Made by a program: the position numbers and the translations under genes | Source: Bacillota bacterium | GTDB taxonomy: Bacteria > Bacillota > UBA4882 > UBA8346 | Direction of reading: 5' to 3' | NCBI GenBank assembly: GCA_023436305.1 | Contig: JAEZJQ010000063.1 | Location: forward strand, 1-26,219 | Length of the DNA: 26,219 bases | Shown: one piece after another, positions 5,290-13,405 of the stretch | Position numbering within the stretch: position 1 is the stretch's first letter | How the letters are laid out: the number at the start of each line of letters is the position of its first letter | Notes under the pieces: model-generated | Told to the model about the DNA's origin: nothing | Databases searched by the model: none | Seen by the model: only the letters and a program-made list of their open reading frames with translations

Positions 5290-8190
5290 ATGGTGAAAAG
5301 AACAAGGATTATCATGGTTGGTTGCTTGTTAATCGGGGTTATTTTGGTTCTGGCAATAGCCAATACCGGGGCGGCAACGTATAATTATGGGGATGCCATG
5401 GAAAAGGCCATCGCCTGGTTTGACGCCAACCGTTGCGGGACCAATGTAGCCACCAATAACGTGTTTTCAAGCTGGCGTGGCGCTTGCCACACCTCCGACG
5501 CCATAAACGGTGGTTTCCATGATGCGGGGGACCATGTAAAGTTCCAATTGCCGGCGGCCTTCGCCGCATCCTGCATCGGCTGGTCCATTTATGAATTTAA
5601 GGGCCAATGGAGTTCCACAGCCCTCACCAAAGCCCAGCAGGAGTTGCAAATATTCTGTGATTATGCATTAGCTGGTTGGAATGGCAGCACCCTGGTGGTT
5701 CAAATTGGTGACGGTGGAGCCGACCATGGTTACTGGGGCCCTCCTGAAGACCAAACCGGATCACGGCCGTCCTACCGGAATGCAGCGGCTGATATCCTGG
5801 GACAAACCGCGGCTTCTTTGGCGTTAATGTATATCAATTTTGGAGGCGCAAGCTATCTCAACGCGGCGAAAGCCATGTTCAACGTCGCTAAAGCAAATCC
5901 CGCCTCTCAAAGCACCGTGGCCGACGGTTATTATACATCAACCTCCAGTTATGACGATCTGGCCTGGGCTTCCATCTGGTTATCCATTGCAACGGGTGAC
6001 AGCTCCTATCTGGCCAACACCGACGCCTGGATGGATGTGAAGAACGATCCGGGTGATCCACCGTATCAAAAACCCTGGACTTACTGTTGGGATGATTCTC
6101 AACTGGCCTGTACCACTATGATGTACAAGCTCACCGGAAATGTGAAATACTATAATGGGTTGATCTGGAACTTCGACTATTTTACCAAGACCCTTCGCAA
6201 GACTACATATGGTTTGCCATGGCTGGATAGCTGGGCATGTCTAAGGTATGCTTCGGCGGAGGCCGGTCTGATCTACATTATGTATAAGAATTTCGGTCTG
6301 TCCGCTTACAACAGCACCGCCAACCTGATGATGGATTATTGTATGGGCGCCAATTCCAAGAGCCTTTGTTACCTGACTAATTACACCTCAAACTCGGTTA
6401 AACATCCGCATCACCGGGCCAACGAACCCAACCGGGACGGCGTGACCCATGGGATGCTGGGCGCTTTGGCGGGGGGACCCGATCAGAGCGACAACTTTAC
6501 CGATGATGTGAACCAATATACTTTTACGGAAGTGGCCCTGGACTATAATGCTTCATTCTTGTTAGGCTGCGCCGGACGGAAGTTCGTCGCCGACGGCATC
6601 ACTCCGGGCACGCCCATACCTACACCCTCACCGGCTCCCACATCACCGCCAGGCACCGGCGCCGGTTTGCTGGGAACCTATTATCAGGGGACTTCATTAA
6701 CGGGAACCGCCTTGTTGACCAAAGTCGATCCCACCATCAACTTCAACTGGGGTTCCAACGCGCCTGGCTCGGGGGTACCGGCCGACCAATTCTCAGTTCG
6801 CTGGACCGGCCAAATTGAAGCCCGATCCACGGAAACTTATACCTTCTATTTGAATTCCGATGACGGCTCCCGGTTGTATATCAACAATACACTGGTGGTC
6901 AACAACTGGTCCGATCATCAGGCCGCCGAGGTTAGCGGTTCCATTGCATTGACCAGGGGAACCAAATATTCCATCACAGTGGAGTTTTACGACGCCGGGT
7001 CGGATGCCATTTGCCAATTGTACTGGAGTACGCCCACGGTATTCACCAAACAGATTGTGCCGCAAACCCAGCTTTATAATTCCTATGTTCAGCCCACGGT
7101 AGCCCCAACCAGCGCTCCGGGCACGGGGGACGGTTTGTCGGGCAATTACTACCAAGGGACGGCTTTATCCGGCACCGCCTTGCTGACCCGGGTTGATCCC
7201 ACCGTTAATTTCACCTGGGGCACCGGTTCCTTTATGACCGGCGGGCCCAGTGATTCGTTCTCCGCCCGCTGGACCGGACAAGTTCAGGCAAGATCCAGCG
7301 AAACTTACACCTTTTATCTGAATCATGATGATGGGGCCCGAATGTGGGTGAACAACGTCCAGATTATCAATAACTGGACCGATCATGCCGCTGTCGAGGA
7401 TACCGGAACCATCGACTTAACCATGGGGAATAAGTACACCATTACCGTGGAGTTTTATGAGAACTCCGGTGACGCCACCTGCCAGTTATCCTGGAGTACT
7501 TTCACCATCGCCAAGGAGATTATTCCGAAAAGCCAGCTCTATAGCTCGGCGACTCCAGCGACGCCGACTCAGCCGCCGGTAACGCCGACTCCGACGAGGA
7601 CCCCGACCCAACCGCCGGTAACACCGACTCCGACGAGGACCCCGACCCAACCGCCGGTAACGCCGACTCCGACGAGGACGCCAACCCAACCGCCGGTGAC
7701 GCCGACTCCAACCGGGACGCCTACAGCGCCTCCGTCGGGGAATATTAAGGTTCAATTCTATAATCAGAATACCGCGGCCACCAGCAATCAGCTTTACCTG
7801 AACTTCCGGCTGGTGAATACCGGGACTAGCGCCGTCACTTTGTCCAATGTCAAGATGAGATATTATTATACGGCGGACGGAACTCAAGCGCAGAATTTCT
7901 ACTGTGATTACGCGCAAGTTGGGAGCGGTAACATTACCGGGGCCTTTTCCCGGATGAGTACCACTACTACCGGCGCCGATACATATGTGGAAATTGGATT
8001 TTCGAGTGGCGCCGGGAGCTTGGCAACCGGAGCCGGTACTCCGGTCCAATGCAGAGTGGCGAAGACCGATTGGTCAAATTATACCCAGACTGGTGATTAC
8101 AGCTTTAATTCCACCGGGACAGGCTATGCGGATTGGACGAAAGTGACCGGGTATGTTGCCGGGGCGCTGCAATGGGGAACGGAGCCGTAA
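5290..8190 (+). CDS. Secreted GH9 cellulase with two PA14 domains and CBM3
   Basis: A 966-residue exported glycoside hydrolase that cleaves beta-1,4-glucan, expected outside the cell on cellulose. The signal peptide covers about 1-28. The GH9 barrel (about 31-435) has GGFHDAGDHVKF with the catalytic-base aspartates Asp78/Asp81, the KHPHHRAN substrate motif (371-378), and FTDDVNQYTFTEVALDYNA with proton donor Glu414. Two PA14-type domains follow (about 457-597 and 612-752, each with SGTALLTRVDP-like, TFYLNSDDG-like and TVEFY segments), then four perfect-length 13-residue Thr-Pro repeats (758-809) and a CBM3 (817-966). Bacterial GH9 enzymes with this barrel often carry a fused CBM3c or an Ig-like domain; here PA14 pairs take that place. 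The ATG at 5290 is chosen over the TTG at 5287 because AGGAAGG lies about 6 nt upstream. A near-copy of the CBM3 ends the gene at 2872. Confidence 0.93.
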   Translation: MVKRTRIIMVGCLLIGVILVLAIANTGAATYNYGDAMEKAIAWFDANRCGTNVATNNVFSSWRGACHTSDAINGGFHDAGDHVKFQLPAAFAASCIGWSIYEFKGQWSSTALTKAQQELQIFCDYALAGWNGSTLVVQIGDGGADHGYWGPPEDQTGSRPSYRNAAADILGQTAASLALMYINFGGASYLNAAKAMFNVAKANPASQSTVADGYYTSTSSYDDLAWASIWLSIATGDSSYLANTDAWMDVKNDPGDPPYQKPWTYCWDDSQLACTTMMYKLTGNVKYYNGLIWNFDYFTKTLRKTTYGLPWLDSWACLRYASAEAGLIYIMYKNFGLSAYNSTANLMMDYCMGANSKSLCYLTNYTSNSVKHPHHRANEPNRDGVTHGMLGALAGGPDQSDNFTDDVNQYTFTEVALDYNASFLLGCAGRKFVADGITPGTPIPTPSPAPTSPPGTGAGLLGTYYQGTSLTGTALLTKVDPTINFNWGSNAPGSGVPADQFSVRWTGQIEARSTETYTFYLNSDDGSRLYINNTLVVNNWSDHQAAEVSGSIALTRGTKYSITVEFYDAGSDAICQLYWSTPTVFTKQIVPQTQLYNSYVQPTVAPTSAPGTGDGLSGNYYQGTALSGTALLTRVDPTVNFTWGTGSFMTGGPSDSFSARWTGQVQARSSETYTFYLNHDDGARMWVNNVQIINNWTDHAAVEDTGTIDLTMGNKYTITVEFYENSGDATCQLSWSTFTIAKEIIPKSQLYSSATPATPTQPPVTPTPTRTPTQPPVTPTPTRTPTQPPVTPTPTRTPTQPPVTPTPTGTPTAPPSGNIKVQFYNQNTAATSNQLYLNFRLVNTGTSAVTLSNVKMRYYYTADGTQAQNFYCDYAQVGSGNITGAFSRMSTTTTGADTYVEIGFSSGAGSLATGAGTPVQCRVAKTDWSNYTQTGDYSFNSTGTGYADWTKVTGYVAGALQWGTEP
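7561..7716 (+). repeat. Four 39-bp tandem repeats encoding the Thr-Pro linker
   Basis: Four units encode TPTQPPVTPTPT followed by R, R, R and G. Units differ by a few synonymous bases. Such linkers hold a cellulose-binding module away from the catalytic part, and the repeat is prone to length change. Confidence 0.9.
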
Positions 8191-8193
8191 CTA

Positions 8194-8221
8194 AAAGTGT
8201 AAAGTGTAAAGTGTAAAGTGA
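8194..8221 (+). repeat. 7-bp tandem repeat (AAAGTGT) after the GH9 stop
   Basis: Three perfect AAAGTGT units and one ending in A sit just after the stop codon. The purine-rich tract continues to about 8240 and resembles those after the stops at 4149 and 13405. Confidence 0.8.
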
Positions 8222-8252
8222 AAAGAGAAAAGTGAAAAAATTAATGACTTAA

Positions 8253-8288
8253 AAAAGATCCGGTGGTGAGAATCCGCCGGATTTTTTG
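8253..8288 (+). terminator. Terminator hairpin, repeat copy 3
   Basis: ATCCGGTGG pairs with CCGCCGGAT (8258-8266 with 8274-8282, one G-U pair) around a 7-nt loop, followed by six Ts. It ends the cellulase gene and shares its stem and loop with the copies at 4198 and 4711. Confidence 0.85.
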
Positions 8289-8619
8289 CGGTTGGAGGGA
8301 GTTCCAGGCCGATGGCGGGATGAATAAGCTTCCCGCTTAGCTTGGGCCGGGTGGAGGGATAATGGTTAATTTTTACGAAATACGTAACTTTAATCCGTTA
8401 CGCATACATCGCGGTCTGGAAGGTTGCGGGATACGATTTTCTGATATCCCGAAGGTTATACGGCGGATTGTCCGGCGCTGTTTATTGGCCGATTATGATT
8501 TGAATAAAATTTTCCATTGAAATCAATAATAAAACAATCCAGGGGAATCATTTGAAGATTATTCGCGGTATTCGCTTGGTTTATGGGGCAGTTGTCATTT
8601 CGACAGCATGGAGGTAGGC
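8289..8619. other. Intergenic region with three hairpins
   Basis: No gene is supported. Inverted repeats are GCGGGA/TCCCGC (8315-8336), CGTAAC/GTTACG (8383-8402) and CGGGATA/TATCCCG (8427-8451). None has a T-run. I could not identify a convincing promoter for the membrane-protein gene. Confidence 0.45.
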
Positions 8620-9117
8620 ATGGTCAAGAATCTTACGGTTGCGGATTTTTACTATATTGGTTTCGCTCTTTTAATGGGTGGACTCGTGTTGATTGTAATT
8701 CCCCGAAAAACGATTCGCCACTTGTTTGGATTTAGTCTGGTCTGGGGTTACTTGGGAAGTTTATTTTTTATAATAGTATTCGGTGGTGGGTTGTTTAAAC
8801 TTTTCTATTGGAGATTTTCCGAACCGTTCACATTTTTTCAATCGCCGTTTTTATTGAATCTGGCCTGGGTTCCGGCGATTATGATGTATATTTATTTTTT
8901 GCCGAAAATTAAGCACCTTCATCTTTTATTTTTATTTTCCTTTGCCCTGGTTAGCGCCGGATTGGATGAGGTGTTCCACCGGATGGGGTTGTTGGAATAT
9001 ATCCATTGGCATCCGTTTTGGAGATTTATTATTGCCGTGGTTTGGCTGCTGGGAGCAACTATCCATTATAATCGTATAATTGCTGACAATGAGAAATTTG
9101 TAAAGGATATGTCTTGA
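8620..9117 (+). CDS. Small five-helix membrane protein of unknown function
   Basis: A 165-residue integral membrane protein with likely helices at about 8-27, 34-56, 77-95, 99-117 and 133-149. Histidines are conserved-looking near the last helix (FHRMGLLEYIHWHPFWRF, residues 119-136). It recalls small multi-helix membrane proteins of Bacillota such as the CBO0543 type, but I cannot confirm a family. The frame also has an ATG at 8608, but GGAGGT (8610-8615) lies inside that extension and correctly precedes ATG 8620, so 8620 is chosen. It overlaps the next short ORF at its stop codon, implying coupled translation. Confidence 0.65.
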   Translation: MVKNLTVADFYYIGFALLMGGLVLIVIPRKTIRHLFGFSLVWGYLGSLFFIIVFGGGLFKLFYWRFSEPFTFFQSPFLLNLAWVPAIMMYIYFLPKIKHLHLLFLFSFALVSAGLDEVFHRMGLLEYIHWHPFWRFIIAVVWLLGATIHYNRIIADNEKFVKDMS

Positions 9118-9203
9118 TTGTTTGGCGTGAAAAAATTTATATATTCATTTCTGGGCTAATCGTTGGGGGAATCCTGACGATTATTTTTTTCTTTATCTCT
9201 TAA
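9114..9203 (+). CDS. 29-residue single-helix membrane peptide
   Basis: The TTG at 9114-9116 overlaps the TGA stop (9115-9117) of the membrane-protein gene, with AAAGGA 6 nt upstream. The peptide begins with MIVWREK and continues as one hydrophobic segment (IYIFISGLIVGG and ILTIIFFFIS), typical of a small transmembrane peptide. The tight overlap, ribosome site and membrane-helix composition all support a real coupled gene. The use of TTG and the lack of any homolog comparison keep confidence moderate. It could modulate the preceding membrane protein. Confidence 0.5.
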   Translation: MIVWREKIYIFISGLIVGGILTIIFFFIS

Positions 9204-9293
9204 TCTTGAAAAAATTCAGATTCAGAATACCGGAAAAGATAGAACAGTTTCCTTCTTTTAACACATAATTCTAATTAACAAGAAGGGATAATC

Positions 9294-9341
9294 ATGGATT
9301 TGTGGAATGAATATGCCAAATCGATGGAGAAAGGAGATTGA
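9294..9341 (+). CDS. 15-residue peptide or leader ORF before the 99-residue gene
   Basis: The ORF reads MDLWNEYAKSMEKGD. It has a strong AAGAAGGGA ribosome site about 5 nt upstream, and its TGA stop (9339-9341) directly abuts the ATG at 9342. The ribosome site of the next gene (AAAGGAG) lies inside it. It may act as a translational-coupling leader or a small peptide; no family is recognised. Confidence 0.4.
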   Translation: MDLWNEYAKSMEKGD

Positions 9342-9641
9342 ATGATGATAAAAACAGACTATACCCGCGAAGAATTAATAAAACTTTGCGAAACAACTAT
9401 AAAAAATATTAGCATCTGGGATCTTAATTTTTCGTTAACCGATAACTTATTCAAGGGTGAATCCTGGGCCTTGTTAAAAGCCGGATGCCCATTTAAAATT
9501 ATTACTCAATCGGATTATACCCCGGAAGAATTAGCGGCAGATGAGGATATTGCATATACCGAGGAAAACCTTTTAGTAATACAAATCACCGTACCCGAAG
9601 GTGAAAAAAGGGAGTATTACTTTGATATAAAAAAAGCTTAA
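9342..9641 (+). CDS. Unrecognised 99-residue soluble protein upstream of agrB
   Basis: The protein is acidic and soluble, with no signal peptide or membrane segment. It has two similar segments, TDYTREELIKLCE (residues 5-17) and SDYTPEELAADED (57-69), and a strand-rich second half ending in EGEKREYYFDIKKA. I do not recognise the family. AAAGGAG lies about 5-6 nt before the tandem ATGATG, so 9342 or 9345 could be used. It starts right after a 15-codon ORF and is 44 nt upstream of agrB with no terminator, so it is probably cotranscribed with the peptide-signalling genes. A role in that pathway is inference. Confidence 0.7.
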   Translation: MMIKTDYTREELIKLCETTIKNISIWDLNFSLTDNLFKGESWALLKAGCPFKIITQSDYTPEELAADEDIAYTEENLLVIQITVPEGEKREYYFDIKKA

Positions 9642-9685
9642 TTTTAAATAAATTTAGGGAAAAGATAATAAAGGAGATGGCCCGG

Positions 9686-10306
9686 ATGTTATTTAAAAAA
9701 TGGAGTACTATGTGGGCGGAAGGCCTATCCCGGACAACCGGCGAAACGGATACCTATAAAATAGCCATGGTAAGATACGTGTTTGAAAGTATATTATCGT
9801 TTTGCCTGTCTGTTACTGTATTATTGATCGTTGCATGGCTGCTCGGAATCGTCAAAGAAGCGCTTTTAATCGGCTTGACCGGGGCTTTCATCAAAACTTT
9901 CACCGGAGGTTTACATATGAGTACCCCGTTACGGTGCGCCGTTGGGGGCGCCGTTACCCTGGTGGGCATCAGTTATCTTTCAATCGTCTTTCCCATTACC
10001 GCCATCCCGAACTTTATCGTAATTTTAATTCTAATTGCCGCCAATGTCATTGTCTGGTTGAAAGCGCCCATCGAGTCTCCGGGAAAACCATTAGGCGACA
10101 GGCAAAAAGTTATATTGGCCATTCTTTCAAAAATAATTGTTTTCCTGGTTTCAATCGCTTGCCTGTTATGGCCGAAGGCTTGGGGAATTAATGAAATATT
10201 TTACGGTGCGGTTTTTCAACTCTTGAACCTGCTTGACTGGACGGCCCGAGGGATGGAAAAGGCTGATCGGGTTTTGGGAATGGTTGAGAGAAAGCCGGTA
10301 TTTTAA
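9686..10306 (+). CDS. agrB: AgrB-type accessory gene regulator membrane protease
   Basis: AgrB is a membrane cysteine endopeptidase that removes the C-terminal tail of the AgrD pro-peptide and forms its thiolactone or lactone ring. This 206-residue protein has several hydrophobic helices and the family core TFTGGLHMSTPLRC, with catalytic His77 and Cys84, the same numbering as in Staphylococcus aureus AgrB. The open frame begins at 9677, but that ATG lies inside the AAGGAG ribosome site; ATG 9686 sits 9 nt after it and is chosen. A short AgrD-like ORF lies 80 nt downstream and a terminator follows. No AgrC sensor kinase or AgrA regulator is in the window, as is common in the many Bacillota with separate agrBD cassettes. 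Confidence 0.88.
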   Translation: MLFKKWSTMWAEGLSRTTGETDTYKIAMVRYVFESILSFCLSVTVLLIVAWLLGIVKEALLIGLTGAFIKTFTGGLHMSTPLRCAVGGAVTLVGISYLSIVFPITAIPNFIVILILIAANVIVWLKAPIESPGKPLGDRQKVILAILSKIIVFLVSIACLLWPKAWGINEIFYGAVFQLLNLLDWTARGMEKADRVLGMVERKPVF

Positions 10307-10385
10307 ATATCAGGCGGCAAATCCGCTGATATCAACATTGGGAGTTAATGTTAACGCGATTGTAACATTATCAGGATGAGAAAGA

Positions 10386-10463
10386 ATGGTAAAAACGAGA
10401 AAATTCATCGCTTTTCTGCTAAATTCCATATTCGTTGTTTTCGGACTTGCGCCTGTTGCTTGA
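10386..10463 (+). CDS. AgrD-like pro-peptide ORF, interrupted; +1 frame continues to 10533
   Basis: The 25-codon ORF (MVKTRKFIAFLLNSIFVVFG then LAPVA) has the basic start and amphipathic hydrophobic leader typical of AgrD peptides, and sits after agrB with AGGA 9 nt upstream. It ends at TGA (10461-10463). Skipping one T there gives, in the +1 frame to a TGA at 10531-10533, E-C-V-D-E-R-F-P-A-E-K-P-S plus ten residues. That supplies a Cys two residues after the stop position and an acidic tail with prolines, as in AgrD, for a total of 48 residues. Either the gene is broken by a 1-nt insertion, or the sequence has an error, or the shift at GCU-UGA-G is programmed, as in prfB. The tail match to AgrD is loose. 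Confidence 0.5.
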   Translation: MVKTRKFIAFLLNSIFVVFGLAPVA

Positions 10464-10542
10464 GTGCGTCGATGAACGCTTTCCTGCCGAAAAACCATCG
10501 AAAACCGCGAAAATAAAGCCTTATTTCAATTGATTTATCTAT

Positions 10543-10568
10543 AAATCGCTGCCATAGCGATTTTTTTA
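10543..10568 (+). terminator. Rho-independent terminator of the agrB unit
   Basis: An 8-bp stem AAATCGCT/AGCGATTT with a 5-nt loop runs into seven Ts. It lies 10 nt after the +1-frame stop of the AgrD-like ORF, which supports that longer frame as the natural gene end. Confidence 0.9.
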
Positions 10569-10579
10569 TTGTTCGCCGT

Positions 10580-10619
10580 TATAACAAAACACATTTTTAT
10601 TTATCAAAATTTTGTTATA
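10580..10619. promoter_or_regulatory. Inverted repeat TATAACAAAA/TTTTGTTATA, candidate operator
   Basis: Two perfect 10-bp arms (10580-10589 and 10610-10619) are separated by 20 A/T-rich bases, giving 30 bp from arm centre to arm centre, close to three helical turns. It lies 40 bp before a promoter-like sequence. Confidence 0.35.
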
Positions 10620-10658
10620 TTTTACAGAAAATTAGCGGTATTCAACGAATTATTTTGG

Positions 10659-10687
10659 TTGCTTGATTGAATGGCTTACCATAGAAT
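10659..10687 (+). promoter_or_regulatory. Candidate promoter of the secreted-protein/RHS unit
   Basis: TTGCTT (10659-10664), a 17-nt spacer and TAGAAT (10682-10687) lie about 75 nt before the gene. It would drive both the 10766 gene and the RHS gene, as no terminator lies between them. Confidence 0.4.
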
Positions 10688-10765
10688 TTAAAATGTAAAT
10701 AATTCCAAATAAAAAGTAAAATAAAGGCTTGCGAAATACAGTCATTTGAAAGCAGGGGTCAAACG

Positions 10766-13405
10766 ATGAAAATTGTAAAACTGGTGGCAATTGGAATTTT
10801 CTTAGCCGGAGTCTTTTTTTTATCAAATATAGTCCTGCCTGTCGTAAGTAATCAATTGGACTATACGTTCGGGTTTAATCGCGGTGATGTTAATTCAAGC
10901 ATTTCGAATACCCTACAGGCATATTTTCCGATGAATTATACACCGGGAACTTATCTGTTCGCCCCGTTGGGAAACGGCAATTCCACACGGGCCGGAGGCG
11001 CTTTAAAGGTATATCCTTACCCAATTACCGTTAATTATAGCGTGCATTTTGATGGCTCCTTCCCTTCGAATGGAAGCGTGCCATGGTTTAGAATCAGCCG
11101 GTGCGCTGCCAATGGAAATATTCAAACTTCCGGTGATCTTGTAAACTATGCAGGCGGAAATGGAAAATCGGGGAGTTTTATATTGAACGCCAATCAAGGC
11201 TGTTATGTGGAACTAAATACCGGCTCATGGTGGCGCTCAGCCTGGCTATTTTGGACTGAAACCATGGGATATTCGTGCAATTTTACAATCAGCTACAAAT
11301 TGGATGACATTAAACCGGCGGTTCCAACCGGTTTGTCCATATCCAACAATCAAGACGGGGGTTTATATAAAAACGGCAATATTCAATATACCCGATATAA
11401 TCCGGTGATCCTAACCTGGAATTCCGGAATTGATTCCGGTGACCCCAGCTCCGGTGTGGATGGTTATTATCTGGATTACAGCAATCAAAGTTATTGGATT
11501 TCCAAATCGGCCGGATTTTACAACGATGCCGCCAATCGGTTGTTTGTTAACGAGGGGCAATATACCGTCCAATTAAGGGTTAAGGATATAGCGGGGAATT
11601 TTAGCGCTCCCGGCTCCTTGACCTTTATTGTCGATAAATCGACTAACGTTGTAACTCTCCCCGATTCACCGGTCCAACTCATCCCAAAACCGGATGGAAT
11701 GTATGATATTCATTTTACTTGGAATCAATTACAAAGCGATGTATCAGGTATCCAAAAATATCAAATCGCTTTAACCGGTACTTCGTCCGACCCTACCGGC
11801 GGCTGGATTGATATTACGGATTTACAACAGAATCAATATGTTTTTACCGGCCAAACAGCCACGAACACTCCGCTGTACGTCCAGATCCGCGCTATTGATA
11901 AGGTAAATAATGCCGGTAATTGGGCCAAAACCGCCGCGGTCAAGTTCAGGTCGCCAACCGTTACGATAAACGCGCTTCCCAAAGCATCGATATCAAATAA
12001 CCGGATTGCATATAGCGTCGAGCTTCAACTCGAAGATAATCCCGGAGCTTTCCGGTATATCCTTGAACGGGAAGGACCGGATACCATTACACCCGTCGTC
12101 CTTACTTACCAGCAGTTAAAGGAGAATGGGTTTAAATATACCGATAGTGATAATTTGGTAAAACACGGCCAATACCGTTACAGCGTATATACTGAAAATG
12201 AATATGGAGTAGCATCCGAAAAAACGGTAACGTCTGATATCCTTATCCCGAATATTAAGCCGGATTCATCAATTTCAGGGCCGCGCCCGATTGTGGTCCA
12301 TACGGATGTAACGTTCATTTTAGGCAAAATGATGGATTCGGAAGATGATAGTCTGGAGTATCGCCTGTATACCCGGGTTCCGGGTATGGATGCCGGAATT
12401 ATGGTTCAATCTTGGATACCAACAGTGAATAATCAAAAAGTAACCGTATCCTTTCCGGATAAGACAACATTGGAATGGAGAATGTGTTGTATCGAAAGTA
12501 ATCCTGTTGTCCCGGACCGGGCCGAAGTATCACTGACAGGATGGAATCAGTTATATATCGATACCCGTTATCCACTACCGCACTGTTTTAATGTTTTTGG
12601 AGAGAATCTTTGGGGGACCAAGGGGCAAGAGTTGCGTTTTGAAGTGGAAACCAATCCGGTAGCCCATTTTACCGGCTTTGTCTGGGACTTCGGAGAAGGC
12701 GGCGCAACTGCCTGTGGAACGGAAGCAACTCATACTTACCGGTCCTTAAGCGAACCGGATGCTCCGTATATCGTAACCGTAACGGCAACTGACGATACCG
12801 GAGTCCAATATCAAGGGACCATAAAGATTCATATTGTAAATACATCACAAGGACGGCTTTACGCTGACGAAACCTGGTCGGGAACCCACGCTATCACGGA
12901 GGATGTTATTGTACCAGCGGGGATTCAACTCACCATCAAGCCCGGAACGGTTGTCCAGGTCAACCCGGAGTGTTATTTACGGGTGAGTGGACAATTGGAT
13001 GTGATTGACCCCGGGAAAGGAATCCGGTTCACCGGTGAATCTCCGGCCACAACCTGGCAAGGTATCCGCTTTGACGGCGCGGGTACGGGGATACTGGATG
13101 GGGTCGAGATAAGCCGGGCGATACGGGGAGTGGCCTGTACGGGTAGCGGTTCCATTACCTTGAAGAATGATATATTCAGTCAGAACGAAACCGGATTGCA
13201 TTGCTATGGAGGATGTATTACCGTGGAAAACTGTACTTTCCTCGCAAACACGGTGTACGGGATCAAGGAGGACCACGGTTGCAATCCAGTAATAAAGAAC
13301 TGTATCTTTCAGAGTAACGGTATTCATTATTATGACCAATTTCTCTATGATATACCGATAGACAAGCTTAATACTACATCCAATGAGGGTAATGAGTATC
13401 GTTAA
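10766..13405 (+). CDS. Large secreted surface protein with Ig-like, PKD and beta-helix regions
   Basis: An 879-residue exported protein. Residues 1-25 are a hydrophobic signal peptide or anchor. Residues 30-180 form a strand-rich region of no clear family. Residues 183-290 and 300-395 look like Ig/fibronectin-type domains of the kind with VDGYYLDYS and VQLRVKDIAGNFSAPG, and 400-600 hold further beta domains. Residues 610-690 form a PKD domain (FTGFVWDFGEGG, then ATHTYRS and YIVTVTATDDTG). Residues 700-855 show right-handed beta-helix repeats (ITEDVIVPAGIQLTIKPGTVVQV, WQGIRFDG, ITLKNDIFSQNETG, ITVENCTFLAN, PVIKNCIFQSNG in order). No catalytic motif is evident. It lies 83 bp upstream of the RHS gene without a terminator, so a shared role at the cell surface is inferred. 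The ribosome site is AGGGG. Confidence 0.75.
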   Translation: MKIVKLVAIGIFLAGVFFLSNIVLPVVSNQLDYTFGFNRGDVNSSISNTLQAYFPMNYTPGTYLFAPLGNGNSTRAGGALKVYPYPITVNYSVHFDGSFPSNGSVPWFRISRCAANGNIQTSGDLVNYAGGNGKSGSFILNANQGCYVELNTGSWWRSAWLFWTETMGYSCNFTISYKLDDIKPAVPTGLSISNNQDGGLYKNGNIQYTRYNPVILTWNSGIDSGDPSSGVDGYYLDYSNQSYWISKSAGFYNDAANRLFVNEGQYTVQLRVKDIAGNFSAPGSLTFIVDKSTNVVTLPDSPVQLIPKPDGMYDIHFTWNQLQSDVSGIQKYQIALTGTSSDPTGGWIDITDLQQNQYVFTGQTATNTPLYVQIRAIDKVNNAGNWAKTAAVKFRSPTVTINALPKASISNNRIAYSVELQLEDNPGAFRYILEREGPDTITPVVLTYQQLKENGFKYTDSDNLVKHGQYRYSVYTENEYGVASEKTVTSDILIPNIKPDSSISGPRPIVVHTDVTFILGKMMDSEDDSLEYRLYTRVPGMDAGIMVQSWIPTVNNQKVTVSFPDKTTLEWRMCCIESNPVVPDRAEVSLTGWNQLYIDTRYPLPHCFNVFGENLWGTKGQELRFEVETNPVAHFTGFVWDFGEGGATACGTEATHTYRSLSEPDAPYIVTVTATDDTGVQYQGTIKIHIVNTSQGRLYADETWSGTHAITEDVIVPAGIQLTIKPGTVVQVNPECYLRVSGQLDVIDPGKGIRFTGESPATTWQGIRFDGAGTGILDGVEISRAIRGVACTGSGSITLKNDIFSQNETGLHCYGGCITVENCTFLANTVYGIKEDHGCNPVIKNCIFQSNGIHYYDQFLYDIPIDKLNTTSNEGNEYR

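Noticed and set aside
5130..5384. 84-codon plus-strand frame overlapping the cellulase start
   Set aside because: No ribosome site for its first codon, and its second half is an out-of-frame reading of the cellulase signal peptide.
7486..8049. 187-codon minus-strand open frame opposite the GH9 linker and CBM3
   Set aside because: Its Arg-rich repeats are the complement of the Thr-Pro linker, a typical shadow of repeated coding DNA.
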